A stretch of 64,000 nucleotides of DNA, from positions 16,309,501-16,373,500 of the forward strand of contig CM070910.1 in the NCBI GenBank assembly GCA_036417435.1, written 5' to 3'. Shown here piece by piece: positions 47,560 through 59,118 of the stretch; within the stretch, counting starts at the first letter, position 1, and each line of letters begins with the position of its first letter. This stretch comes from Inia geoffrensis (taxonomy: Eukaryota > Chordata > Mammalia > Artiodactyla > Iniidae). Both the position numbers and the translations under genes were made by a program. The notes under the pieces are model-generated. The model saw only the letters and a list, made by a program, of their open reading frames with translations. It did no database searches and was not told where the DNA came from.

Positions 47560-48200
47560 ATAAAATCATTTTAGGCAAATGAAAGGGGTAAGGAAGAAAA
47601 GACTTATCAAAGAAAGACTGATTTTGAGCCTACAAAATGGTGAATTGTTATCACAGTAACAGAAACGGAGAAGTGCTTTTGGTGGAAATAATGAATTAGG
47701 TTTTCAATGTGTTGAACAATGGTTTTAGTTGCCCTCTGCAGCTTTCCAAGCCTCTGTCATTCAGATGTTTAAAGATGAGAGGATGAATTGACAAAGAATA
47801 TGAATGGCCAATAAATGTATGAAAACGTGTTACCTCATTGGAAGTAAAGTAAATGACATTAAAAAAACAAAGGAGGTTTTTTTTTCTTCCAGTGTATCAG
47901 ATGGAGAAAGATTAAAAAGACCAACTATTCAGAAACAAACTTAAGAAATATTTAGGATTTATAAGAAAATGAAAAGCTCTGCTGAAGAAAACAAGAAAAA
48001 CTAGAAGAAAAATAGAAATAATATACCTTGAGTTGGAAGATAATATTTTAAGGACAAAATTGTCCCCAATGTTATAAATCCAACTCAAGCACAATCAAAG
48101 GTTGACAAAGTAATTTTAAAGAGCATCCGGATATTTTATTAAATAAAAGTTGCAGAACAGTGTGTATAGCATGCTACAGTTTTTGTAAAGAAAAGGGGAA

Positions 48201-48242
<42 letters not shown>

Positions 48243-48290
48243 GCACGCACTGGGGAGGAAAATAGGGGCAGCTGAGATGAGGGGGAGAGA
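47560..48290 (+). mobile_element. Ancient L1 3' remnant with (AC)n microsatellite
   Basis: The text around 47770-48250 ('tggccaataaatgtatgaaaa', 'ttgcagaacagtgtgtatagcatgctac', 'tttgtaaagaaaaggggaaat') is that of an old L1 3' end. An (AC)n microsatellite has expanded within it at about 48203-48239. The stretch 47560-47770 is unassigned. Confidence 0.55.
48203..48239. repeat. (AC)n microsatellite
   Basis: About 18 uninterrupted AC units within an old L1 3' end. Confidence 0.97.
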
Positions 48291-48307
48291 GTGAGACATC
48301 TCATTTT

Positions 48308-48673
48308 TTTAAAATTAATTTTTATTGGAGTATAGTTGATTTACAACTTTGTGTTAGTTTCTGCTGTACAGCAAAGTGAATCAGTTACACATATACGTAT
48401 ATCCACTCTTTTAGATTCTTTTCCCATATAGGTCATTACAGAGTATTGAGTAGAGTTCCCTGTGCTATACAGTAGGTCCTTATTAGTTGTCTATTTTATA
48501 TATAGTCGTATGTACCTGTCAGTCCCAATCTCCCAATTTATCCCTCCCCCCACCTTCCCCTTTGGTTACCATAAGTTTGTTTTCTACATCTCTGACTCTA
48601 TTTCTGTTTTGTAAATAAGTTCATTTGTGCCCTTTTTTCAGATTCCACATATAAGCGATATCATATGATATTT
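48308..48673 (-). mobile_element. 5'-truncated L1 (3' UTR only) with perfect TSD
   Basis: 366 bp antisense: T-rich start, then ttattggagtatagttgatt, 'gttagtttctgctgtacagcaaagtg', the C-rich complement of the 3' UTR G tract, and 'ttcagattccacatataag' near the ORF2 end. The exact 17-bp TSD gtgagacatctcatttt is at 48291-48307 and 48674-48690. The perfect TSD indicates a comparatively recent insertion. Confidence 0.95.
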
Positions 48674-48690
48674 GTGAGACATCTCATTTT

Positions 48691-49205
48691 ATTCCCTTTC
48701 CTCCTGATTTAGAAAATGTGAAAGTGTTACACATCAAAATTAATGAAATCAATTGAGAGGAAGAACTAGAATGGTTTTTATAAGGATAAATAATTAGGGT
48801 GGGGGTAGGGTGGGATCCAATGACTAGACAAAAGGCTTGTTACAAGGATTAAATGAAGGAACATAGGTAAAGTAGTTACAACAGTTCTTGGAACATGTGG
48901 TGTACACACAAATGCTTGTTGATATTATTTTTTTATAATCTTTAGATGGGAACTACATGACTCAAATATGTAAAGAAATATATTGATAGATTTTTTACGA
49001 CATGAAATTTAAAAACTTGTGGATGGGGAAAAAAGATTGAGAAAAACATAAACTGGAAAAATATACTTACAACATATATGAGGGATAAGGTCAGTCATTC
49101 CGCAGATATTTTTTGAGTGTCTGCCTTGGGTGAGGCATTACACTAGAGGCTGGCTACGTGGTGATGAAGAAGATGGTCTTGGCCCTCATGGAGTTTATAG
49201 TCTAT
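48691..49205. other. Non-coding DNA with an old repeat relic
   Basis: 49095-49205 reads like a degenerate old repeat ('ttttttgagtgtctgccttgggtgaggcattac... gccctcatggagtttatagtc'). The rest is unassigned. Confidence 0.4.
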
Positions 49206-50040
49206 ATAGAATAGTATTACTATCCCTAATATATAAAGGCTTATTAAGAGTCATAAGGTGGGAAACCTACAGGCCAACAGGAGATGGACAAAGGACATAA
49301 AGGGGTTGTTTTTAAAAGTATTGCTGATGGTCAATAAACACAGAGAAATAAATTCATTCTCACTAGTCAATTTCACTCAAAAACAATGAGATTTAATTTT
49401 TTGTTTATTAATGGTGAAAATTTTAAAAATGTGGAAACACAATGTTGGCACGGTGGAGACAGAGGCAGTCTTATATCCTGGGATTGGGAGTAGAATAGTA
49501 TAAGCTTCCCACAAAGCTGTTTAATAACATGTATTGGAATTTTAAATATGCAAACTGTTTGACCTAACAATTCCACTCCGAGGAGGAAAAAATTGGACAT
49601 ATATTTGAAGGTATATGTTCAACGATGTTTACTTCAACCTTCCTTATGATAGCAAAAAAAATAGAAAACAACCAGAATATATCTTAACGAGTAACGAGCT
49701 AAATTCTGGCGCATTGATAAAGAATATGATGCGAAGATTAAAAGGGTGATATACTACACATATTGACATGAAAAGATGCCACAATATTATATTAAGTGAG
49801 GAAGGCGGATTGCGTGACAGATTATTTTTAAAAACTCTGATCACATTGAAAACAATGGATGTATATGTATAGAAAACATTCTTGCAAGATAGGCTCCAAA
49901 ACATAACACTGGGTGACGACAAAAGGGGTCACCTTTATTTTATGTTTTATACTTTTCTGGGGGTGGTATTTTCTGAACTTTTAGCAATGAATATGTTACT
50001 TATACATCCACACACAAAATGAAACTCCAATAAAAATAAA
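49206..50040 (+). mobile_element. Ancient L1 ORF2 3' part (L1M type)
   Basis: Degenerate but ordered L1 text: 'aacaggagatggacaaaggac', 'attgctgatggtcaataaacac', 'tgacctaacaattccactcc', 'atatttgaaggtatatgttc', 'gatagcaaaaaaaatagaaaac', and an A-rich end near 50040. It is much older than the L1 copies at 41.5-47.5 kb and 48308-48673. Confidence 0.65.
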
Positions 50041-52330
50041 CAGAATAAAGCTATGTCTCTTACATATTTTCCTTCAAAAGTTCTTTAGGAATAATCTTTG
50101 CTTAACTAAAGGCACGATGATTGAAATTTTTATGATTAGCACTCTCAGGTTTTGCACATTCATAATTTTTCCTGTCCTAAGTCAGTAGGGAAATCTTTTG
50201 TAAATAATAAAATATTTCAAGAATTTGGAATGAAATGACAATCACAGAGTACTGACCTCGTTTCCACGATGGTTAAAAGAATCGAAGGAAAGGGAACCTT
50301 GACAGGGCAGCAGACAAGAAGTCAGAGCGGCACCGGCTGCCTGAGGTTTGCAGCAGGTTCTTTGGCAGGGGTGGTGGGGGGTGGAATGGAGGAGAGACAG
50401 GCAGTTTGCCTCTTTTTTGGTTTGCCTGCCATACTTACTCGTCCCCAAACTGTGTAAATTTCCACATATGTAAGTCTTTAGGATACAAGAGAACTCCTCT
50501 CCTTGTCCCTGTCACTCTTCTATCCTTGTTGAACCAGGTCTTATGTGCACTGTTATCTGGACATTAAGTCCTCTTGGCTCTGCAGACATTATTACGCAAA
50601 AATGACTGAAAATCCTTAATTCAACCCACTTTGCTCTGGGATTCAGAGGCCTAATGCTTATCATGTTTGCAACAGAATCATTCTGTGACTCACAACGCTA
50701 CCCATCTTTGGACAGATAAGAACCGTGTCTCAGCCTCAGATCTTGGAGTCGGAGAAAGGGTCCCAACTCCGCAGACCATGGGGTTATTGTAAGGAGACAG
50801 TGATTTTGTATAGGTCCCAAGCCTAGTCTGAAAGCGAAATTGACCAAAGTACAACTGCTGCTGTACGGAGAGGGCCACTTTATTAAGATACTTAGATTAA
50901 AAAGGAGTTCTTATTGTCGAAAAGTTTACCAACTACAAACTTAAGATGATAAACTTTGTATGGTCTTTCATGCCTTCATATGTCTCTGTATATGAAGGGT
51001 CTCTCCCACCCCACCCTACCTTCCTGCCCTGGTGAATCCAGCAGGAGCATGACGCCAAGCACACAGTAAATTTTCAGTAAGACTGTTTAGTCCAAATTCT
51101 ATAGATCTGTAGAACAGAACCCCCTCTTCCTACTCTTCCTCTTATTTCTCTTAGAGCAAAATTCCTATATAAGTACAAGAACAAAAAATGAAAACCAAGT
51201 TTGATTGTTCAGAGGCGGGGTGAGGAGAGGCACTGAATAATTGTCATGTTCCTAGACCTAGTTATTGGTTTACTTACTAGAAAAAGTCACAAATTTTTCT
51301 AAACAACTTTTTCCAAAATAAATGCTGCAATGCTCACAATTATAAAATGGAAACCTTATGAATTCTGAAGAATTTTAAAATAATAAGTCTATGTATCTGA
51401 ATTGGAGGGAAAAATGACTTGTGAAGGAAACACTTTAGACTCTAGTTTCAGCTACTATAGCGTTTCTTTAAAAAAAATTCAAAAGAATGTTACCTCAGAT
51501 TTATGAATAACTGCTTTGTCTACGTTACACTCAAAGTCAGCATTTCACTGAGAACTTTTGTGTTCTATTGTTTTTTTCTTTGAACTACTTTTCTTTCCAC
51601 ATGATAATGTCAGGATTTTTCATTTCTAACAGCTCATCTATTAACAGCAGAGAACAGGCAGGACATGTGAGATAAGAAAAAATGACCTGGAGGTGCTTTT
51701 ATATGTTTAATGGTTCCTGAGTCTGAGCAGTCTTGTGAACTTTGGATGGTGCCCTTAGAAAAAGGAAATGAGTTCAAAGAGACAAGCTATTGCAGTGTTT
51801 GAATTTCAAGCTTGTGGTGAGCCAAGTAACATGATGGGCTCATGTAGCAGAAATTAATAATAGATTATCTTAACGATGCACACTCCCACCCCAATTCTAC
51901 CCTACTTATATTAATACTCGACATTTCAGTAAGATATTTGAACAGGAAGAAAGATGTTCTAATCATGACAAAATGATTTTCAACAGTTTTCAAGTGATAC
52001 TCCCAAATTTGGAAAGACTGCAGTACTGAGCCACTTTTAAACAAATGAGTCTAGTCCTTTAGGTGAAATGATGGGAGATCCTGTGAGATCCTAGTCGTGG
52101 TTCACCTGTGCCATTTTCCACAGATAAACCAGGGTACATGTTATTAATTTGTAAAATCAACTACTTTGTGAACATTGGTAGAGCATTGGGAGCTAACCTT
52201 TTGCTGTTGCACCTGTCATTTTTTCCATCTTTACCCATCAAAGTGTGACCTGTTCTATAACGTGTCTGTCTTTGGTGAGGGACACGCCCAACTTCTGAAG
52301 CTCCAAAAAGAGAGTTTATCTGACTGAAAC
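50041..52330. other. Apparently unique non-coding DNA
   Basis: No repeat family or exon is recognised. Open frames at 50242-50457 and 50690-50878 lack motifs. Confidence 0.4.
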
Positions 52331-52339
52331 AGACCCTTG

Positions 52340-52800
52340 AAGGCTGAATTCCCAGACTCCTGTTACTGAAAGAATAGGAGGCGCCAGCAGGAATCTGAGC
52401 TGTCTGGCAAAACCCACTGTGCCCATCAGTACAAATGAAGATGAGATCACTGTAAAAACCAAGAGCATCTTTCAAATTAGTGAGAACTCCTTTAAGCTGA
52501 GAGAAGAATTTGAGGAAACTATACTAGGAGGCCAGAAAACCAAGAATACAATGACCTTAGATAATGACTCCTTGATTCAGGTGCAGGACTGGGCTGGCAG
52601 GGAGGCCCCCAGAAAAAGAAAGTTGGTGGATGGGAAAATGGCGATGGAAAGTGCAAAGTGCCATGAACAATGTTACCTGCACTGGGACACATGAGAGAGT
52701 ATAAACAAGGCACTCAGACTCTGAGGCACTCCCGAACTGTGATCCAAACTCCTGAGGTGGTTTCAATAAGATTCCAAAATTTTAAAAAAATTACCTGTTC
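52340..52800 (+). pseudogene. FABP12: Processed pseudogene of a fatty-acid-binding protein, FABP12-like
   Basis: FABPs are ~132-residue cytosolic beta-barrel lipid carriers with four exons. From 52368 the frame reads ERIGGASRNL then AKPTVPISTNEDEIT, KTKSIF, EEFEET, GGQKTK, SLIQVQDW and KRKLVDGKM, collinear with FABP residues ~25-115. The exon 2/3 and 3/4 joints are crossed without introns, so this is a retrocopy. A net +1 shift near 52650-52662 moves the C-terminus (MNNVTCTGTHERV, stop 52702-52704) to another frame. The first ~24 residues upstream of 52368 are degenerate; no start codon is supported. The sequence continues to an AATAAG-like signal (52765-52770) and a short A-run. Family assignment is firm; FABP12 rather than PMP2 or FABP9 rests on KTKSIF, GGxKTK and SLIQVQDW from memory. 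It lies between unassigned sequences, far from any FABP cluster gene seen here. Confidence 0.8.
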
Positions 52801-53389
52801 CTTCGGGGTCTAGCTGAAACGCGAGACCCTGGTCTTCCTAACAGGGGTCCTCTTTCCGTTGTTTGGACCTTCACAGCACTTGCTTTGTGCCTGTCTCAGG
52901 GCACTGCCCACAGTCCACTCATCTCCATGCAGATTCCTCCTTCCTTGAATTCACTGATTCACCTTTACCTTTGCATCTGCCATGGTTCCTAGTACAGGGC
53001 TTGCACAGAACAGGAGTAACAGATGTTTCTGTGAAGAAATGAAAGAATGGATGTATCTTGAACCAATCTGGTAAAACGTAAAATTAGGCATAAATGTATC
53101 TGTCACTGATAGAACTAAATTAGTAACATGCAAAAAGTTTACTTCTCATGTATTACACAGTAACACATACTTAACTTAGAAATTTAAGAAAATACAGATA
53201 AACCCCAAATTACCTATACTCTTCCTATCCAGAGAGAGAAACTCTTCCATGCTTTTTTCTAATTGTAAACGTATATGTGTATATACATAATGGAAATATA
53301 CATGCGTACACACACAGACACACCCACAGGTATATTTTTCTCCTTAACCAAAGTATAATAATATGCTATATTGCTTTGTAGCCTGTGTT
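52801..53389. other. Non-coding DNA; LINE 3'-UTR-like at 53150-53389
   Basis: 52801-53150 is unassigned. 53150-53389 resembles old LINE 3' UTR text ('atacttaacttagaaatttaag... attacctatactcttcctatcc') and contains a short (CA)-rich patch. A similar stretch recurs at 53865-54110. Confidence 0.35.
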
Positions 53390-53835
53390 ATTTCAGTTTC
53401 TCTGAAAAGCAGACACCAAGATAGGACTAAAGGTACCTGAATTTCATTAGGAAAACACCTGTGAGAGAAAATGGGGAGGGAGCTGGGAGAGGCTGGAGAG
53501 GCATCAGACTGTGATCTAGCTGTGATCCCAAGCGAAGGAGAGAAAGACAGGAGTTGAGTGGTGTCATCTAGGGAAAGTTCAGCAAGTCTCTGGGGGAGTC
53601 CTGGACTAAGAATCGGCCATCAGAGGAGTCCCACGTCCCCGGGGAAGAGGCCTGCCTTACTAACCCTGTCCGGCTGTCATTGGTTGCGAGCAGACGGTAG
53701 GGGTGTGGCCTTGGCGCAAACACTGTGCACAGATTTCCCAGCGCAGCCGCCTGAGGCCCTTGGTCAGTTATACTCCCTGAAGTTGGAAGTCTGATGCCAA
53801 ATACCCACTTTTTATTATGAACATCTTTCCAAACC
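53390..53835. other. Unassigned GC-richer block between two LINE-like stretches
   Basis: About 445 bp of higher GC than its flanks, including gtccccggggaag and 'gtgtggccttggcgcaaacac'. It lies between two AT-rich LINE-3'-UTR-like stretches. The 78-codon plus and 89-codon minus frames show no motif. Confidence 0.3.
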
Positions 53836-54806
53836 ATAAACGATTCGTCTATAGTGTTCTAATAAATATTTCTATTTCACAAGTAATACATGGCTGTTTT
53901 AGAAAAACTGGACCATAACTGAAAGAACATAAAACTTACTAATAATTCTAAGCCTAGAATTACCTACTGTTAACATTTTGGTATATGACTTTTCTGATAA
54001 AAAAGTGCAAATATACATGTATAAATAAAACACAGGCTTATATATTTGTGTGTATAATGTATACATATACACACACAAAATATGCATACACATATATGAT
54101 CATACTTTTCTAGCATTTGTGAGAATGATGGGGTCTGCTCCTGAGCCTTTCTTGGGCATAAATTTGAATGACTGTGTGAAACAGGCTGTAAGTTCCTAGA
54201 AGCTGATTGAGAGGTTTCAACAGGCAGAACTTTAAGACTTTGTATATGTCAATGATTTCCTTCTTGGATATGAAGATAGATTTAATTTTATACCTCTTTG
54301 TCAGAACTGCTTTTCAAATGGCATATATAGTTTTGTATTAAATAATATAAGAATGTAATGAGTAGATATGTCTTAATCCTTCAAAGGTTCCTTCTGTTCT
54401 CCAAAATGGTGGCTCAGTGACTACTGAGTTGATAGTTTTATAAAGTGATTTATTTGCAATCACAAAAATAAGATTTGAAAGGATGTTGACCTGTTCAGTA
54501 TAGTGTTTTCTGACAAGTATTCTTTGAATACCTAGCACTCTTCTTAGTGAAGACAAAATATTATATGGAAACAATAGATGAAGACACTACAGCTTTTGAC
54601 ACAAAATAACTTTCACATGGATGAAACAAATAAATAAAAAGAGATTTTAAAATGTGGACTGGCATTCATAGAGTTAGGATTTATAAACATGGGTTCTTAT
54701 TACTCCTAACCATACTTTTTTTGATGAATGTTTAAGTGTAATATGCAGAAATGACCATTTCATCCCCTTATTAACTCCCTGCTGGACTTCATTTTAAGAA
54801 ATTTTA
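53836..54806. other. AT-rich non-coding DNA
   Basis: 53865-54110 is LINE-3'-UTR-like ('tcacaagtaatacatggc... ctactgttaacattttggtatatg'). The remainder has no recognised feature. Confidence 0.35.
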
Positions 54807-55015
54807 GGGGCTTCCCTGGTGGCGCAGTGGTTGAGAGTCCGCCTGCCGATGCAGGGGACACGGGTTCGTGCCCCGGTCCGGGAAGGTCCCACATGCCGCA
54901 GAGCGGCTGGGCCCGTGAGCCATGGCCGCTGAGCCTGCGCGTCCGGAGTCTGTGCACCGCAACGGGAGAGGCCTCAACAGTGAGAGGCCCGCGTACTGCA
55001 AAAAAAAAAAAAAAA
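54807..55015 (+). mobile_element. CHR SINE (short form)
   Basis: Starts ggggcttccctggtggcgcag and ends gcgtactgc plus an A tail. The TSD is imperfect (aaattttag before, aaatttaatag after). Close to the short-form consensus, so relatively young. Confidence 0.94.
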
Positions 55016-57169
55016 TTTAATAGTTGAAAACATAATCTTTATACTGCAGGCTTCAACAACCTCCGTGTATAATTAAGATTACAATTACCTTAATACTCTG
55101 CATTATAATGTCCCCAAGAACCTATGACTTGATTAGTAGGCTTTCCAGTTTTTTCCCAGGGTTATTGTAATTCCCCTGTTAGTATCCATTAGAGGAGAGA
55201 GAACTCAGATGTTCCTTGGGGCTAAACTCTGTAGCTGTTGGTCCTTGCCACGCCTTCCGGTTTTGGCTGCCTCAAGTGCTAGAGATTTGCTCTTGGTGTC
55301 ACTGGTGATGTTATATGGTTGCTGACCACCATGTCAAGAGCCCGCACTGTCCCACAGAGCTGTGTCTCTGGCCAACCGCACTGTGGACCTCTGCCAGTTA
55401 TCCGAGTTCACGATGATTCCAAGGATGAGAGGGAAGGCAGTCCCTTGTCATCACTCAGTCTCCATCCCGGTTATCTCATAGCAAAACTCCCCAAGCCCTG
55501 AATGATACAGCATTCAATTTACACACGGGTTCATTTTTGCCAAGGTGCATCCAATGCACTTGGGTAACTGAGTCAGGATCCTCCCTTTCCATGCAGCCAA
55601 GGATGCAGAGTCCAGAATATTCCATGCCAGTGACTTAGGCCTTGAAGCTAAGGATCATTGGTATTGACAACCCCTCTCTCAGCTTTCAGCCCACCTCTCC
55701 CTGTCTTTGCCTCCTTAATTTCCTGCTGGAACCCTTGGTCCTTTCCTCAGTCTGACATTGGGCCTGTCTTTTAACTGCAGTGGAGTGTGTTTATGTGTGT
55801 GTGTGGGGAGAAGGGATGGGGTGAGGTGGGGGGGGACATGGTAATGGGGAGAGAGATGATTTTAGACACATGACTGGCAAAAAGTTCTGTTGCATAACAC
55901 TAAACTGTTCTCTAAGAATAACATTCGATCAGGAAAAGGTGGAAGGAAAGAGAACGATCCTAAAGCGTCACTTTCAGTCCTAAATTGAATTTTGAAATAA
56001 CCCACAGAACTACAGAATTTTACAGCTGGAAGTGATTTTAAGGACCATTTCATGCAGTTCACTTGACCTGTGCAGAAACTAAACGATTTGCTCAAAATCA
56101 GAGTTATTGGCAGAATCAGTTCTAGAATCAAGATTATCTGACTCCAGTCAATTTTCTACCCATGACTCAGCAAACATGTCTTATTGATCAAAACCATTCT
56201 GTCTGATTTTTCCTTTTATATGAGAGAAATAGGACATTTGAGGTCTCTTGAGCCAAACATACAAATAAGGGCTTAAATTTAATCAGAGTAACTATTAACA
56301 GTATATAGACTTTTTAGGATGAATCCCTTTACCTGGATTCACTCACAAATAGTCAGGATCACAGGGTCTATCCTCAGTTTACCATCTTTCTAGTCCTTTA
56401 TAAGTTATTGTTCCTATATTGTTAATACTTCGAGACCAACATTCTTCAATAACAATAAAAAGAAAAAATTTTTTCTGTCTTCATCCAGAAGACACTTATC
56501 TAGCAAAAATGCTATCTAGTTTATCTAGCTTCATTTTTACCTAGCAAAACCCTGGGTATAGGAAAAATAGATTTCCCCTAATTTGCACTGCACTATTAAC
56601 TTTCTTTCTGTTGCAACTTATAATGGCAGCTGACGTTAGATACACTAATGTAATTACTATAGTCTCTTGACCAGAATTAAATATTTCAAACGAATGCTGT
56701 ATTCACAGATGAACATTTCCACTAAAATTAGACAGATTCTTAACATAGCATTTCTATTCCACTGTAACACTTTTCATTTTCTGTTGTATTTGAAATATGT
56801 AAAAACATTCAGAGTTAGCTGTCCAGTCAAGGAAAAAAATTAAATCTCTGTATTTATTTAGCATGAAAAAGATTCTTTAAATAAATCCCCAATGAAAAGC
56901 TATGATTGATAGTAACAGTGGAGCTAGGCATATATTTTTAATTCAGAAACAACATTAAGGGGAAGGAATGTACTTAGCCAGTTACAGAGTTAATCCTTTT
57001 AGCTGAGATTATCTTCAAAATTCTCAAAAAAGTTTTGTCAAGTGGGAGAATATAATATCATTTTATGGGATTTGCCCCTGAAATAAGGAAAAATAACGTT
57101 TCTCTCTGTGTCTGTATGTGTACTGGACTTTGTAAAATGTCCTCCGTATTTTAATTCTCCCTTAGAATA
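55016..57169. other. Non-coding DNA with one MIR-like relic
   Basis: 56020-56160 looks MIR-like ('acagctggaagtgattttaagg... ctcaaaatcagagttattggcag... ttatctgactccag'). 55200-55720 is GC-richer and unassigned. A GT/G-rich simple patch lies at about 55790-55840. No exon is supported. Confidence 0.4.
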
Positions 57170-57310
57170 CCTTGAAGAGTAAATACTATGATCTCCAATT
57201 TATAAATGACAAAACTGAAGTTCAAAGAGCTTAAAGGACTGGTTCAGGGTTACACATATAGTTAAGTAGTACAGTCTTGATTTAAAATGATGTCTTCTGA
57301 GTTTAAAACT
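57170..57310 (+). repeat. MIR SINE fragment
   Basis: MIR order 'aaatactatgatctccaatttataaatgacaaaactgaag', 'caaagagcttaaagga', 'agggttacacatatagttaagtagt'. Confidence 0.7.
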
Positions 57311-57700
57311 ACATATCTTTCTCCAACAAAAATGCATTTCCTAGGAATATCATGTGTATTTTCAGAGATACTGAGCTCTACTCAAATCCCCTAATCAGCT
57401 TGACCTCCTTCAGATCTTTGAGAATGTCAAACCTTGAATTTCGTGTAAGGTCGTCTTGGGTTGGTAGTATGCCAGTCTTGGCAGAAGTAAGCACAAATCC
57501 TCTTTGGAGGAAAATGCCGTCACTGTAAGCCTCAAATTATTCCTATAAATTATTCCTTTTACAAATGCAGTATGTAGTGCATGGTTACAGATAACCAGGC
57601 ACAAACATAACTGAGAAGAGCAATTGTGGTGGATTTGAAGCTGTCAGCTATAAAAACCAGAAGCAGATGAACACATATGTGAAAAAATGTAATTTAATTT

Positions 57701-57770
57701 TTTAAACTAAAAAATTAGTTTAAATTTAGTTTAAATGGTTTTAACCATTTAAATGGATGGTTTTAACCAT
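57701..57770. repeat. Cluster of three AT-rich inverted repeats
   Basis: Three successive near-palindromes: tttaaactaa/ttagtttaaa with a 4-base spacer (57701-57724), ttaaatggtt/aaccatttaa with a 2-base spacer (57731-57752), and atggtt/aaccat with a 2-base spacer (57757-57770). All arms are perfect. Confidence 0.85.
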
Positions 57771-57779
57771 AGGTCAGAG

Positions 57780-58430
57780 GCAGCTAAAAATAGAACTGGT
57801 GAACTATATAATTCTGTAGGTCAGAAGAAATTATCCCGAGAAGAGAGAAACAAGAAGAGGGTTCAAAACACAGCGATACTGAGAGAATATCTAACATGTT
57901 TAGCTGGAGCTCCAGAAGGAGAGGAGAGAGACAATAGGAAAGAGTAATGTTTGAAGACATAATGCTTCAGAATTTTCCAGAACTGATGAAAGATATCCAC
58001 ACATTATAAATTCTCAAGCCAGGTAAGTGAAAACAAGAACAAAACACCTCACTTAAACTCACTGTAACGAAACAGCAGAAAACCAGAGACAAAAACAAAG
58101 TCTTTAAAGCAAGCAGAGAAAAAAAATGATAGATTATCTTCAAAGGAGAGACAGTTGGGCTAAGTAAAGGCTTAGATGGCTTCACTGGCAGCTCTACTAA
58201 ACATTTATGAAAGAAATAAATCAGATCTTCCACAAATTCGTCCAGAGAGTTTTGAGAGTCCACTATATCTTAAGAGTCCACTATAACATCCACTCATGAT
58301 GAAAACTATTCAACATTCTACTGGAGGTTTTGATGGTACAGTAAGGTGAGAAGGAAAAATAAAAGTGTAATGACTGGAAAGGAAGAAACAAAACTGTAAT
58401 TTAGATGGCATGATTATGTACTTTTCTATA
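57780..58430 (+). mobile_element. Ancient L1 with internal deletions
   Basis: Sense L1 text in order but with gaps: an ORF1-side stretch ('cagcagaaaaccagagacaaa', 'caaagtctttaaagcaagcagagaaaaaa'), then 'atggcttcactggcagctctactaaacattta' from the RT region, then 'gactggaaaggaagaaacaaaactgta' just before the FADD area. The frames are fully broken. Confidence 0.65.
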
Positions 58431-58464
58431 TCTGCGTTATATTTCACTCTAAAAAAGTTTTTTA

Positions 58465-58614
58465 AATGCCTTATAATTGCATAGCACTGTATGGTTTTCA
58501 ATGCTCTCTTATATTAATGGTTGTATTTGATCATCACAAGTCTGTGAGAAAAGTCAAGTTCAGAGAGGTTGGGTCACAAAGCTGGTCTATGGTAGAAGCT
58601 GCACTAGAACCCAG
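58465..58614 (+). repeat. MIR-like SINE, left part
   Basis: MIR order 'ttgcatagcactgtatgg', 'tttgatcatcacaagtctgtgag', 'ttcagagaggttgggtcacaaagctgg', 'gcactagaacccagg'. It is interrupted directly after 'acccag' by the heptamer array and appears to resume at 59154 with 'cttcaagagcc', matching the MIR 'gactccaaagcc' position. Confidence 0.65.
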
Positions 58615-58817
58615 GTTTACCGTCTACCGTCTACCGTCTACCGTCTACCGTTTACTGTTTACCGTCTACTGTCTACCGTCTACCGTCTACCGTCTACCGT
58701 CTACCGTTTACTGTTTACCGTCTACTGTCTACTGTCTACTGTCTACCGTCTACCGTCTACTGTCTACTGTCTACCGTCTACCGTCTACTGTCTACTGTCT
58801 ACTGTCTACTGTTTACC

Positions 58818-58854
<37 letters not shown>

Positions 58855-58936
58855 TTACCGTCTACTGTCTACTGTCTACTGTTTACTGTCTACCGTCTAC
58901 CGTCTACCGTCTACCGTCTACCGTTTACTGTTTACC

Positions 58937-58970
<34 letters not shown>

Positions 58971-59118
58971 CGTCTACCGTCTACTGTCTACTGTCTACTG
59001 TCTACCGTCTACCGTCTACTGTCTACTGTCTACCGTCTACTGTTTACTGTTTACCGTCTACCGTCTACCGTCTACTGTCTACTGTCTACCGTCTACTGTT
59101 TACTGTTTACCGTCTACG

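Noticed and set aside
52161..52475. 104-codon minus-strand frame as a gene
   Set aside because: It lies partly opposite the FABP-like retrocopy and has no motif; the plus-strand reading explains the region.
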